Assembly (NCBI GenBank): GCA_031181585.1 | Contig: JAPSKP010000001.1 | Location: 1-43,896, forward strand | DNA: 43,896 nucleotides | DNA from: Lysinibacillus sp. | Lineage (GTDB): Bacteria > Bacillota > Bacilli > Bacillales_A > Planococcaceae | Reading direction: 5' to 3' | Shown here: positions 32,375 to 40,628 of the stretch, piece after piece | Layout of the letters: each line of letters starts with the position of its first letter | Position numbering within the stretch: the first letter of the stretch is position 1 | Notes under the pieces: model-generated | What the model saw: the letters and a program-made list of their open reading frames with translations, nothing else | Database searches by the model: none | What the model was told of the DNA's origin: nothing | Position numbers and translations under genes: made by a program

Positions 32375-32869
32375 CTACCTTCTAGAGATAAGGTGTGTTA
32401 AGTGAACTTGCTGCGGCTCATCATAAAGCTGCATTGTTAATTCTTGATTGATGCTGTCGATCTGTATATCTTCAAGCAGCGAAGAAAAGTGCGTAAATCG
32501 ATCATCAAACTTCGGTTGGCGCTGCGTTGCCATATAGCCAACCACAATTGTATAGGGTTTCTCGAACTCATACTCTACGTGGAGAGCGCCGTAAACCATC
32601 TGATGCTGTATAAAGTCATATACATAGCATCCCTTTGCATCAAGTCCGTCAATCAAGAAAGCTTTCGGACATAAAATAATTGGGACCATATCCACTCCGG
32701 ATCCTTCTTTATTTACATCATGAAGGCTTTGCTGCAGCATTTGCGCAAGTACGTTTTTATGTAGAATTGGCTGCTGATACGGTATGATGGAAGCTGCCGA
32801 TCGAATCGAGCACGGTATCGTTAAATAAGTCGGACCCCCATATACTTTTGTTAGGGTTTCTTTAATCAA
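32375..32869 (-). CDS. Unknown 164-aa protein, translationally coupled to the peptide gene
   Basis: No family recognised. The product is soluble, mixed alpha/beta and hydrophilic toward the C-terminus, with no signal peptide or membrane segment. Visible segments: VYGGPTYLTIPCSIRSAASI, VDMVPIILCPKAFLIDGLDAKGC, YTIVVGYMATQ. Cysteines occur at three places with no zinc pattern. The start is TTG at 32869, which overlaps the stop of the 48-codon peptide gene (GTTGATTAA); GGGAAAG lies nine bases upstream. This overlap suggests co-expression with the peptide and makes it the likely output or accessory gene of the neighbouring RRNPP regulator (inference). Confidence 0.72.
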   Translation of the reverse strand: MIKETLTKVYGGPTYLTIPCSIRSAASIIPYQQPILHKNVLAQMLQQSLHDVNKEGSGVDMVPIILCPKAFLIDGLDAKGCYVYDFIQHQMVYGALHVEYEFEKPYTIVVGYMATQRQPKFDDRFTHFSSLLEDIQIDSINQELTMQLYDEPQQVHLTHLISRR

Positions 32870-33008
32870 CGAAAATCTTTCCCACAGATTTCATCATCAT
32901 AGGCTCAGGCTGCCAGGTATCATAAGCTTGCTCAGTAGATGATGTTCCAGCTAAAGCCGCTACACCAATTGTTAAAACAGCAGCAATTACAACTAAAAGT
33001 TTTTTCAT
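32862..33008 (-). CDS. Secreted 48-residue pro-peptide, putative RRNPP signalling peptide
   Basis: The frame begins MKKLLVVIAAVLTIGVAALA, a typical Sec signal peptide (two lysines, 16-residue hydrophobic core, ALA before a likely cleavage at 20/21). It continues GTSSTEQAYDTWQPEP and ends MMMKSVGKIFVD. The ATG at 33008 has AGGAGG at ideal distance. Size, signal peptide and location directly downstream of an HTH-TPR regulator on the same strand match the NprX and PapR pro-peptides of the B. cereus group (PapR is also 48 residues), whose last 5-8 residues are re-imported as the pheromone. By analogy the C-terminal SVGKIFVD, or part of it, would be the signal. The sequence itself is unlike known pheromones. 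Confidence 0.78.
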   Translation of the reverse strand: MKKLLVVIAAVLTIGVAALAGTSSTEQAYDTWQPEPMMMKSVGKIFVD

Positions 33009-33037
33009 ATAATTAACCTCCTTTTATGTTTAATCAC

Positions 33038-33043
33038 ATTATA
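33038..33043 (-). promoter_or_regulatory. Perfect -10 box for the peptide gene, no -35
   Basis: TATAAT on the minus strand, about 30 bp before the peptide ATG. At 16-18 bp upstream only AT-rich sequence without TTGACA resemblance is found, as expected of an activator-dependent promoter. Confidence 0.5.
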
Positions 33044-33079
33044 TAGAACTATTTAAGTTAATATATAGGAGTAAAATAA

Positions 33080-33124
33080 TATAAAATTTCACCCTCTTAA
33101 CCGTTAAATTTTATAGTGAAATTT
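33080..33124. promoter_or_regulatory. Overlapping inverted repeats upstream of the peptide promoter
   Basis: Two nested dyads: TATAAAATTT (33080-33089) with AAATTTTATA (33106-33115), and AAATTTCAC (33084-33092) with GTGAAATTT (33116-33124), all perfect. They lie 37-85 bp upstream of the -10 box, a plausible place for an activator. Binding by the adjacent HTH-TPR protein is inference. Confidence 0.5.
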
Positions 33125-33170
33125 AACTAACAGCAAAATAACTTTTGTATCCTAACTTCTTAAAACCCAA

Positions 33171-34439
33171 CTATTTTTGAGCTTGTAAAGCCATTTTGTA
33201 GTATTCACTAGCTTTTTTATAATAGCGAAGTTCCAGATAATAATCGCCTAATATTTGCCCAATTTCTTTAATTAGCTTTCCTAATGACGCTTCCTTAGCA
33301 AGAGTTAGTGCTTTTTTCATTTCCTTTTCATATCCGATTTCATCCAGTTTAATTCGCATCATATTTGCCTTAACTATGATTAATTCAATATATATGTAGT
33401 TCATTTGAAACAAATTAGCCAATTCTATAGCTCGGTTACAATAATTTTCAACTTGCAACCACTTTTTTTGTTTAAAATATAAATCTATCATACTTTTCAA
33501 TACATATACTAATGATGAGTGCTCCTCCAAAGTATCTGTTAATTCTTTATATTTTTGCAGTGCCGCTTCTTCTTCGCCCATTGCTTCATATAACTTGCCA
33601 TAATGATATTCCATCATAAACAAGGTAGAATTCAATTCGATATTTGGATTTTGTTCAATTTTTTGGCGGGCAGCCTGTAAACTCGATTTAGCCGCTTCAA
33701 AATTTTGGTTATGAGTATATTGTACAGCCATAGATATTAATACATTAATCATTTCATTCTGAGCTTTTTCTTGTTCAAACAAGTCGTATGCCTGCTTTGC
33801 ATATATGAGACTGATATGCATATCATCAAAAATGCGTTGCTTGGTTAAGCTCAAATTAAAGAATATTCTAGCAAGTTCTAACGGGCTTTTTTCGCCATAA
33901 TCTTTGGCTTTTGTATAATAGTAATCCGCCGAGTGAAACTGCTGTTGTTTATAAAAATAGTTACCCAACAAATTATAAAAAGTAAATATGTCATGAGGAT
34001 CTTCCAACGTCAATCCGGTCTCCATCGGAATCATCTTCTCACATAACTCATATAATTTCTGAGCCTCGGGATGAAGTTTATTCTTTATGTAATGTCTCAT
34101 CAACAAATTAAATACCTTTACATGCAAATCCATTGATAACGTTTCATATAAAGCTAAATATAATGTAGAAACATTTTTTTCATTCAATTCCTCCTGCCGC
34201 TTTACCTTCTCTTCAAGCTGGCGGATTAGCTTCGTATAATAAATGGATTTATCCGTACTGAAAACTGATGGTTCCACTTCAAGTTTTTTTGTAATCTTCT
34301 CAATAAATTTAGATGATGGTGAAGTTTTGCAGTTCTCCACCTTGCTTAAGTATGCTGTCGAACAAATGCCTTCTGCCAGTTCGGCTTGGGACAACCCTTT
34401 ATAAATTCTTAATTGTCGTAGCTTGTCGCCTACCTGCAT
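33171..34439 (-). CDS. RRNPP-family HTH-TPR quorum-sensing regulator (NprR/PlcR-like)
   Basis: A 422-aa regulator with an N-terminal XRE-type HTH (residues about 6-60: LRQLRIYKGLSQAELAEGIC, TAYLSKVENCKTSP) and then TPR-like helical pairs to the end. Examples are FYNLLGNYFYKQQQFHSADYYYTKAKDYG near 152-180, FFNLSLTKQRIFDDMHISLIYAKQAYDLFEQ, and the final LGDYYLELRYYKKASEYYKMAL. NprR has nearly the same length. Such proteins bind re-imported oligopeptides in the TPR groove and change DNA binding. A secreted pro-peptide gene lies 160 bp downstream on the same strand. The gene is more AT-rich than its neighbours, suggesting acquisition. ATG at 34439, AAGGAGTG upstream. Cognate peptide and targets are not proven. 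Confidence 0.85.
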   Translation of the reverse strand: MQVGDKLRQLRIYKGLSQAELAEGICSTAYLSKVENCKTSPSSKFIEKITKKLEVEPSVFSTDKSIYYTKLIRQLEEKVKRQEELNEKNVSTLYLALYETLSMDLHVKVFNLLMRHYIKNKLHPEAQKLYELCEKMIPMETGLTLEDPHDIFTFYNLLGNYFYKQQQFHSADYYYTKAKDYGEKSPLELARIFFNLSLTKQRIFDDMHISLIYAKQAYDLFEQEKAQNEMINVLISMAVQYTHNQNFEAAKSSLQAARQKIEQNPNIELNSTLFMMEYHYGKLYEAMGEEEAALQKYKELTDTLEEHSSLVYVLKSMIDLYFKQKKWLQVENYCNRAIELANLFQMNYIYIELIIVKANMMRIKLDEIGYEKEMKKALTLAKEASLGKLIKEIGQILGDYYLELRYYKKASEYYKMALQAQK

Positions 34440-34744
34440 CTAAACATTCACTCCTTACTATGTGATGTCCTCACAATTTTATGAATTAGTTGGTTGCTGT
34501 CTCGAAGTTGGATAATCGAGAGGACTATGGTATTTCCTGCCTTTCTCCATCTCTCATTGTAACTGATTTTCCGTAAAGTAGAGTAATTTTTTCTAAAGTA
34601 ATCTAACAATATAGCCAATGTCTGGATTGTTTGTGAAAAATTCTTGTCGCTCCTAGTTTAAATAGCTCACAACCTTTTGCATTAGACAGTACCCCTGTCA
34701 CACCTGTACACTTAAATAAATTGAAAAAATAAGGATGAAATCGA
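34440..34744. other. Divergent intergenic region, regulator gene and rnhC
   Basis: AT-rich. It contains TGTGATGTCCTCACA (34461-34475), a small dyad TGTGA-N5-TCACA in the regulator leader that might be an operator. No further gene or hairpin with a T-run was seen. Confidence 0.45.
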
Positions 34745-35680
34745 ATGACGAACATTGTATTACAGCTTTCAACAGAGGAAATGGCAAAAGTGCAGAGCTA
34801 TTATGCTTCTGACCGCGTAGAACGGAACGCTCCCGGCGTAATATTTGCCGCGAAATTAGCAGATACAGCAATCACTGTTTACAAATCAGGAAAAGTAATG
34901 TTTCAGGGGGCCGGGGCTGCTCGTGAATCAGCACGCTTCGGAACGGGGAACCCCGCTGCAAAGTCTGTCAGCTCCGCAAAGGGTGACGCACTTCCTGAAA
35001 ATTTCGCTAACCTTTCGGTGATTGGTTCGGATGAAACAGGGACCGGAGACTATTTTGGACCAGTTACAGTCGCGGCGGTATATGTACCAGCGGATAAGAT
35101 AGAATTAGTGAGAGAGCTCGGCGTCAAGGATTCGAAACAGCTGATCGATGATTATATGAGGAAAATTGCACCCGATTTGATGAAGGTCTGTATGCATAGT
35201 GTTTTAACGCTTCGGAATGATAAATACAATACGCTACAAGCGAAAGGCTATTCACAAGGAAAGATCAAAGCAATGATGCATAATCAGGCACTGAAGCATG
35301 TACTTCACAAACTTTCGCCTGAACGCCCTGATTATATTTTAATCGACCAGTTTGCAGAACGTGGTATCTACTACAATCACATAAAAAACGAAAAAGAAAT
35401 TGTGCGTGAAAATGTCCTGTTTTCTACAAAAGCTGAAAATCTTCATGTAGCAGTTGCCACTGCTTCCATACTTGCTAGATATGCTTTTTTAAAGGAGATG
35501 GATCGATTAGCAGGTACAATCGGCTTCCCATTGCAAAAAGGAGCCAGTGGAAAGGTAGATGAAATGGCGGCCCGTATTTTAGCCAAACACGGTGAAGCAG
35601 TATTGAAATCTATAACAAAATGGCACTTTGCTAATACAGAAAAAGCAAAAACTCTTCTGCATAAAAAAAATAGAGACTAA
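34745..35680 (+). CDS. rnhC: Ribonuclease HIII
   Basis: Removes RNA from RNA-DNA hybrids (R-loops, replication primers). The 311-aa protein has an N-terminal TBP-like substrate-binding domain (about 1-85) and the type 2 RNase H core beginning SVIGSDETGTGDYFGPVTVAAVYV, with D and E of the DEG-like metal site in GSDETGTGD. Further core segments are VKDSKQL, DYILIDQFAERGIY and ATASILARYAFLKEM. The ATG at 34745 has AAGGA upstream. In B. subtilis it is divergent and adjacent to zapA; here 3 kb of accessory DNA intervenes. Confidence 0.95.
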   Translation: MTNIVLQLSTEEMAKVQSYYASDRVERNAPGVIFAAKLADTAITVYKSGKVMFQGAGAARESARFGTGNPAAKSVSSAKGDALPENFANLSVIGSDETGTGDYFGPVTVAAVYVPADKIELVRELGVKDSKQLIDDYMRKIAPDLMKVCMHSVLTLRNDKYNTLQAKGYSQGKIKAMMHNQALKHVLHKLSPERPDYILIDQFAERGIYYNHIKNEKEIVRENVLFSTKAENLHVAVATASILARYAFLKEMDRLAGTIGFPLQKGASGKVDEMAARILAKHGEAVLKSITKWHFANTEKAKTLLHKKNRD

Positions 35681-36068
35681 TTAATAAATAACAGCCTATT
35701 CATTTATCAGGAGGAAATCACTACTATTGTCCTGTATAACAATCTTTTTTCCGAAAGCTGACTAAACTGAAAAAGAAAGTGCAGCACAGTTTCCCCCTAA
35801 TTAAGGCATAGAGCATTAAGCCCTAGACGACATTTGTCTTTCAACTGCTTCTTTATACACGTACTTTTAACTTTTGAATCGATACACCTTAAGCTACCGG
35901 CCATCCGGTAGCTTTTTTATTCTCATTCCTCTTTTTGATGTTTCTAAAAATAGATACTTTATACCATTTATACTATTTCGACCAATTATCTATCCAATTT
36001 CATCCAAGGTATTGTATTATGAAATAAGTTGCAATATTCAATAAAAAAAGAAAGGAAAAATATCTATC
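35681..36068. other. Intergenic region rnhC-chemoreceptor
   Basis: Contains the terminator at 35891-35919 and AT-rich sequence before the receptor gene. A strong AGGAGG at about 35710 is followed only by a frame of about 12 codons, so no gene is called. Confidence 0.55.
35891..35919 (+). terminator. Terminator behind rnhC
   Basis: Perfect 10-bp stem AAGCTACCGG / CCGGTAGCTT with loop CCAT, followed by TTTTTT on the plus strand. It is 210 bp after the rnhC stop. Confidence 0.88.
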
Positions 36069-37145
36069 ATGAAAATCCCAAAAAGTACAAAAGTCACTTT
36101 AATTATCAGCTTCATCGTTATTATTATCTCGTGTTTTTCCGTTACCTCAGAACTAAGTAAATGGCTGACTCTTTCATTGAACATTCTTCTTTTAATTACC
36201 TCTGCTTATACTTACTTCTCTATCCGCCAACCCAATGTGCCTTTAGAGATTAATGAAAGTATAGAAGTAACTGAAGTTCCATCTAGTCCTAAAATAGCTG
36301 TTTCGGTATCTACTGATGAAGCCGCTCCTGCTAATTTAGAGAGGTACATTCAAACACTAGAGCAAATCAATAGCCTGGCCAAGGAAGTAGAAGGGGGCGC
36401 TTTACTGCAATCTGATAATGTAGCAAAAAGTACGACAGCTATGGAAAACATTTCTGGTGCGATCATACATATAGCGACAAATGCACAAACTGTGTCCTTT
36501 ACTTCTCAAGAAGCTAATGATACGGCGGTTGAAGGAGCAAAATCAGTAGCTATCATTGAAAAACAAATGGGTGCAATCAACACTTCTGTCGATCACCTTA
36601 ACATCGTGTTAAATGAATTAGCCGTCTATTCCACTGATATCGGAAAAATCGTTCAGTCTATTACGGATATTTCTAACCAAACGAATTTACTCGCTTTAAA
36701 TGCAGCTATTGAAGCGGCGCGTGCAGGAGAGCACGGCAAAGGTTTTGCTATCGTAGCAGATGAAGTTCGTAAGCTATCTGAAGAGGTAAAAACTTCATCT
36801 AATCAGATTGCCGAAATCGTATCTTCCATTCAACAGAATGTTGATAAATCAGTCAACTATATGGAAGAAGGTAAATCACAGGTCACTACAGGTATGGCTG
36901 TAGCTGGGCAGGTGAACGAAATATTCGATCTGATTCAGCAGAAGATCAATGAAGTCTCACAACAGATTACAGAAGTCTCTGCAGCAGTACAGGAACTATC
37001 AGCAGGTTCAGAGGAAATCACACAGAATGCCGATTTCACAAAACAAGTACAGATTTCGGGAGTAGAAATGATTCAAAATCTGAACGTCCAGCTGGAAAAT
37101 TATTTAACAGAATTGAAATTAGCAGCACAGCAATATAACAACTAA
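36069..37145 (+). CDS. Short methyl-accepting chemotaxis protein without periplasmic sensor or HAMP
   Basis: A 358-aa receptor-like protein. Two hydrophobic helices at residues about 8-23 and 32-50 form a hairpin with almost no extracellular loop. A Ser/Glu-rich linker and the MCP signalling domain follow, with the highly conserved hairpin tip [34 protein letters not shown] at about 203-236, which contacts CheA/CheW. The lack of an outside domain suggests that it senses membrane or cytoplasmic conditions (inference). Upstream AAAGGA is some distance from the ATG at 36069. The next gene starts 23 bp later on the same strand. Confidence 0.87.
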   Translation: MKIPKSTKVTLIISFIVIIISCFSVTSELSKWLTLSLNILLLITSAYTYFSIRQPNVPLEINESIEVTEVPSSPKIAVSVSTDEAAPANLERYIQTLEQINSLAKEVEGGALLQSDNVAKSTTAMENISGAIIHIATNAQTVSFTSQEANDTAVEGAKSVAIIEKQMGAINTSVDHLNIVLNELAVYSTDIGKIVQSITDISNQTNLLALNAAIEAARAGEHGKGFAIVADEVRKLSEEVKTSSNQIAEIVSSIQQNVDKSVNYMEEGKSQVTTGMAVAGQVNEIFDLIQQKINEVSQQITEVSAAVQELSAGSEEITQNADFTKQVQISGVEMIQNLNVQLENYLTELKLAAQQYNN

Positions 37146-37168
37146 TTTGCGGAAAGAAGGGCGAGCAA

Positions 37169-38350
37169 TTGGAAAACAATATTTATGTAGAAGCAGCGAA
37201 GAAGTCTTCTTTTTATAAACATCTCTTCTCAAGCGGTGTGCAACCTGACTGGAATGATATTCCATTTACGACAAAACAACAGCTTCGCGAGGCAGACCCT
37301 TATGAATTACTTGGTACATCCCTTTCAAATGTAGTGACATATCATGAAACAAGTGGAACAACGGGTAAACCTTCATCTAGTTGGTTCAGCTATAGCGATA
37401 TCGAGGTAGAGGCAGCCGTATTAAACAATTCTGCACTTGCCTTTACAGAAAACGACCTTATACTAAACCGTTTCCCATTTGCCGTTGCACTGCCTGCATT
37501 TCTTGTTTACTGGGCTGCCCAAAAAGTCCGCGCCGGCTTTATCAGTGCAGACCAATGGAACGAGGTTGCACCAATCCCTCGTGTGCTAGACATTATGGAA
37601 AAAACAAAACCGACTGTACTCACAGTCGGGCCGACAGAATTAATGAATTTGTATTATGTAGCGAAGAAACTGAACAAACCCTTACCTACTGAAAGATTGC
37701 GTGCCATTGTCGTAGCCGGTGAACTTGTGACACCGGCAAGAAAACGATATATGGAGAAATGCTGGGGAGTACCCGTCTATTTATTTTATGGTAGTACAGA
37801 AACTGGCGGTATTTTTGTCTCATGTGAAGAAGGTCATTTCCACCTAACTCATCCAAAAATTACTGTAGAAGTAGTTGATGAGAAAGGACAACCAGCAGGA
37901 GAAAATGTTGCCGGAAGCTGTGTTATTTCAACAGCACGTGAAGGGATGCCGTTATTACGTTATTTTAACGAAGATTATATAGAAATAAAGCCAGCTGATT
38001 CCTGTTCTTGCGGCTGTTCATCCCCTGTATTAATGCACTACGGCCGAAAAGATGATTTATTGAACATCGATGGACAAGAAAAAAGCTTATATGATATACA
38101 TGAAATCGTCTACTCTCTATCATCTGTTCCATTCATTTGGAAGCTCCAGCAAAGAGATACAGAACTTTACTTCCTTGCTCAATACGAGGAAGAAGTAAAC
38201 ATTGCTGCGATTCAGCAGGAATTAAGCACGGCTCTCGGTAATGAAGTAACAGTAGAACAAACAATACTTGTTCCGGCGGATTCGCTCATTCCGAATAAAC
38301 CAGCAGGTAAATTTTATTACATTGAAAAGCTGGAAAGCACACATATCTAA
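37169..38350 (+). CDS. Adenylate-forming enzyme of the PaaK / phenylacetate-CoA ligase-like group
   Basis: A 393-aa ANL-type enzyme. P-loop HETSGTTGKPSSSW at about 59-72, YGSTETGGIFVS near 214-225 (adenine-binding YGxTE), a short Cys-rich insertion CSCGCSSPVL reminiscent of the zinc-binding segment in some PaaK-like proteins, and GRKDDLLNIDGQ at the hinge to a small C-terminal domain. It should activate a carboxylic acid as acyl-AMP; acid and acceptor (CoA or other) are unknown. It is somewhat shorter than classical PaaK. The start is TTG at 37169 with AAGAAGGG. It is probably cotranscribed with the chemoreceptor gene. No thioesterase or carrier gene is nearby. Confidence 0.8.
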   Translation: MENNIYVEAAKKSSFYKHLFSSGVQPDWNDIPFTTKQQLREADPYELLGTSLSNVVTYHETSGTTGKPSSSWFSYSDIEVEAAVLNNSALAFTENDLILNRFPFAVALPAFLVYWAAQKVRAGFISADQWNEVAPIPRVLDIMEKTKPTVLTVGPTELMNLYYVAKKLNKPLPTERLRAIVVAGELVTPARKRYMEKCWGVPVYLFYGSTETGGIFVSCEEGHFHLTHPKITVEVVDEKGQPAGENVAGSCVISTAREGMPLLRYFNEDYIEIKPADSCSCGCSSPVLMHYGRKDDLLNIDGQEKSLYDIHEIVYSLSSVPFIWKLQQRDTELYFLAQYEEEVNIAAIQQELSTALGNEVTVEQTILVPADSLIPNKPAGKFYYIEKLESTHI

Positions 38351-38358
38351 TAGCCAAA

Positions 38359-38390
38359 GAGGGCTGTCCAATGATCGGACAGCCCTTCTA
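38359..38390 (+). terminator. Terminator of the PaaK-like gene
   Basis: Perfect 9-bp stem GGGCTGTCC / GGACAGCCC (38361-38369 with 38377-38385), followed by a broken pyrimidine-rich tail. Confidence 0.75.
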
Positions 38391-38461
38391 CTACTTATTA
38401 AACATCTACTAGTAATTTTCATCTCGGTAATGGCATCAAATAACCACTACCCTTGTTACAA

Positions 38462-38494
38462 AAGAGAAAGAGTTCAAATTTTTTAAACCTCTTT
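38462..38494 (-). terminator. Possible terminator of dbpA
   Basis: On the minus strand AAAGAG-TTTAAA pairs with TTTGAACTCTTT (one bulge, one G-U), followed by CTCTTTTG, starting directly at the dbpA stop. The stem is AT-rich and therefore weak. Confidence 0.4.
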
Positions 38495-39934
38495 TTATTT
38501 ACTTTTCGCCTCATGTACCTTTAACTTTTTCCCTTTGACCGGAGTATCCTTCATTGCTTTTAGTACAAGCGGGCCTTTGCCATTTAGAATTTCTACAAAG
38601 GTAGAAGTATCAAGTATGGTGATGATTCCGATATCTTCGGCACTTATCCCGGGTATTTTAGCAATTGTACCGACAAAATCAACTGCTCGAAGCTTTTTCT
38701 TCTTCCCGCCATTAAAATAGAGCTTCATAATCCCTTCGTTTACAAGCTCCTTTTTCACTCGCTTCTTCTTAGGTGTACGATTCATCTTTTGTTCAAACAG
38801 CATCTCCATTTTGACTACCTGTTCCCCGTCCGGACGTTCACGCTTTGGAATAGTAAATCCAATGTATTCTTCAATTCCTTTTAGGAACTCGTCTTCATAT
38901 GGCGTAACAAATGTAATTGCTGTACCGCTCAACCCTGCCCTTCCTGTTCGGCCTGTCCGATGCACATATGCTTCCTTTTCAAGTGGCAGATCATAATTAA
39001 TAACGTGGGTAATGTGATCAACATCAATGCCGCGGGCTGCCACATCAGTAGCGACTAAATAACGAAATGCTCCTTCTTTGAAATCGTTCATGACCAGGAG
39101 GCGCGTTGATTGGTCCATTCCTCCGTGCAGTTTATCGACACTATAGTCCAGATCATATAATTCATCATGTACTTCATCAACTCGATCCTTTGTACGGCAA
39201 AAAATAATACAGCTATCCGGGTTTTCCACAATGGTGATGTCCTGAAGCACCTGAAGCTTATCTTCTTCTGCTGCCTCTACTAGATAATGCTCAATCGTTT
39301 TCGTTACTACCTCTTTCTGTATTTCAATATCAGCTGGTGCAATAAGATGCCGTGCCGCCAGTTCTTTTACTGCTTCAGGCAAAGTTGCTGAGAAAAGCAT
39401 TGTTACTCTGTTTTTTGGCATATAGCCAAGAATCGCCTCTACCTGCTCAATAAAGCCCATATTCAGCATCTCATCTGCCTCATCAATGACGACATATCGT
39501 ATTTTCTCAAGCTTTAATGTCCCTTTTTCGATATGGTCCAGTACCCTGCCTGGTGTACCTACAGCAATATGTGTTTTTTGCTTCAACTCTGTTTGCTGAT
39601 AGTGGAAGGGCTGCTTCCCATAAAGGGGGACAGCCTTAATACGTTTATAGCGCCCTATATTTGTAAATTCCTCTGCCACCTGGACAGCCAGCTCTCTCGT
39701 AGGGGTCAAAATCAATGCCTGCGGTTTGTTTTCAAGCCATTCTACCTGTTCACAGATTGGGATAGCAAAGGCAGCCGTCTTGCCGCTTCCCGTCTGGGAT
39801 TTAACAAGTAAATCAAGATTGGAAAGAGCAGCAGGTAATACCTTTTGCTGCACCTCTGTTGGACTTGTATAGCCCAATTTTGCAAGAGCCTGTTCAATCG
39901 GCTCACTTAATTGAAATTGTGTAAAATTTTGCAT
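38495..39934 (-). CDS. dbpA: DEAD-box RNA helicase DbpA (YxiN)
   Basis: ATP-dependent helicase acting on 23S rRNA helix 92 during large-subunit assembly. The 479-aa protein has the same length as B. subtilis YxiN/DbpA. Helicase motifs in order: Q-motif ([13 protein letters not shown]), I SQTGSGKT with K52, Ia PTRELAVQV, Ib [61 protein letters not shown]. The C-terminal RRM that gives rRNA specificity is present ([39 protein letters not shown]). The ATG at 39934 has GGAGGAG and a TATAAT box about 30 bp upstream. Confidence 0.96.
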   Translation of the reverse strand: MQNFTQFQLSEPIEQALAKLGYTSPTEVQQKVLPAALSNLDLLVKSQTGSGKTAAFAIPICEQVEWLENKPQALILTPTRELAVQVAEEFTNIGRYKRIKAVPLYGKQPFHYQQTELKQKTHIAVGTPGRVLDHIEKGTLKLEKIRYVVIDEADEMLNMGFIEQVEAILGYMPKNRVTMLFSATLPEAVKELAARHLIAPADIEIQKEVVTKTIEHYLVEAAEEDKLQVLQDITIVENPDSCIIFCRTKDRVDEVHDELYDLDYSVDKLHGGMDQSTRLLVMNDFKEGAFRYLVATDVAARGIDVDHITHVINYDLPLEKEAYVHRTGRTGRAGLSGTAITFVTPYEDEFLKGIEEYIGFTIPKRERPDGEQVVKMEMLFEQKMNRTPKKKRVKKELVNEGIMKLYFNGGKKKKLRAVDFVGTIAKIPGISAEDIGIITILDTSTFVEILNGKGPLVLKAMKDTPVKGKKLKVHEAKSK

Positions 39935-40074
39935 CGTTCTCCTCCTATATCAGAGCTATTATACACGAAAGATAGCTAGCAAACGGTTTCATTATGAAGA
40001 TTTTGTTAAATATCTGAATTTTACGATACTTTATGCGATAATAAACATATCTTTTACAGGAATGGAGGATGTGT

Positions 40075-40515
40075 ATGGAAAATAAATTCGCTAAAGTCAA
40101 TAGCATAAAAACGATTATCCCCCAAATGCTGCAAATCATTCTGAATATAAGCTTAACGGTGCTCGGTGTTGTTTTGAGCATTATGATGATCATTGAGCTT
40201 GTAGAGTTTATACAAATGGTCTTTTCCTCAGAAAAGCGCGATTACAAATACTTCTTAGCGAATATCCTCGTTTTTTTTCTGTACTTTGAATTCATTACAA
40301 TGATCGTGAAATATTTTAAAGAGGACTATCACTTCCCCCTTCGTTATTTTTTGTATATAGGAATTACAGCTATGGTTCGACTAATTATTGTAGAGCACGA
40401 GCATGCAATGGACACGCTCATTTTCTCTCTTGTTATTTTGGTTTTAATCATCAGCTACTATATTGTTAACATCACTCCCCGGGAGCGGCCTGGAGTAAAA
40501 AAAGAAAAGCTCTGA
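40075..40515 (+). CDS. psiE: Phosphate-starvation-inducible PsiE family membrane protein
   Basis: A 146-aa protein with four hydrophobic segments (about 20-46, 63-84, 96-110, 119-138) and the PsiE signature FEFITMIVKYFKEDYHFPLRYFLYIGITAMVRLIIVEHEHAMDTL. Members are induced by phosphate starvation in E. coli; the molecular role is unknown. The start is ATG at 40075 (MENKFAKVN) six bases after GGAGG; the ATG at 40069 abuts that site and is unlikely. Transcribed alone, divergently from dbpA. Confidence 0.88.
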   Translation: MENKFAKVNSIKTIIPQMLQIILNISLTVLGVVLSIMMIIELVEFIQMVFSSEKRDYKYFLANILVFFLYFEFITMIVKYFKEDYHFPLRYFLYIGITAMVRLIIVEHEHAMDTLIFSLVILVLIISYYIVNITPRERPGVKKEKL

Positions 40516-40522
40516 TGAAAAT

Positions 40523-40628
40523 AAGAGAGGTTGGACATCAGTTTGATGGCATTTCAGTTAAGATGAAGTGCCATTTGCTTCTATCTTCTGCGTTACTTTT
40601 GCCTACGCAGAAAATTCTTCCCTCTCTT
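40523..40628 (+). other. Multibranched RNA-like structure behind psiE
   Basis: An outer stem AAGAGAGG (40523-40530) with CCTCTCTT (40621-40628) encloses two hairpins: ATGGCATTTCA with TGAAGTGCCAT (11 bp, one G-U) and TTCTGCGT with ACGCAGAA (8 bp perfect). It begins 8 bp after the psiE stop. It may be a complex terminator, an intergenic repeat or a structured RNA. Confidence 0.5.

Noticed and set aside
34461..34475. TGTGA-N5-TCACA dyad considered as a CRP-type site
   Set aside because: Bacillales lack a classical CRP regulon and the spacing is one base short of the CRP site. It may still be an operator for something else.
35705..35760. Strong AGGAGG after rnhC considered as a small gene start
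   Set aside because: All following frames stop within about 12 codons, and no alternative start extends further.
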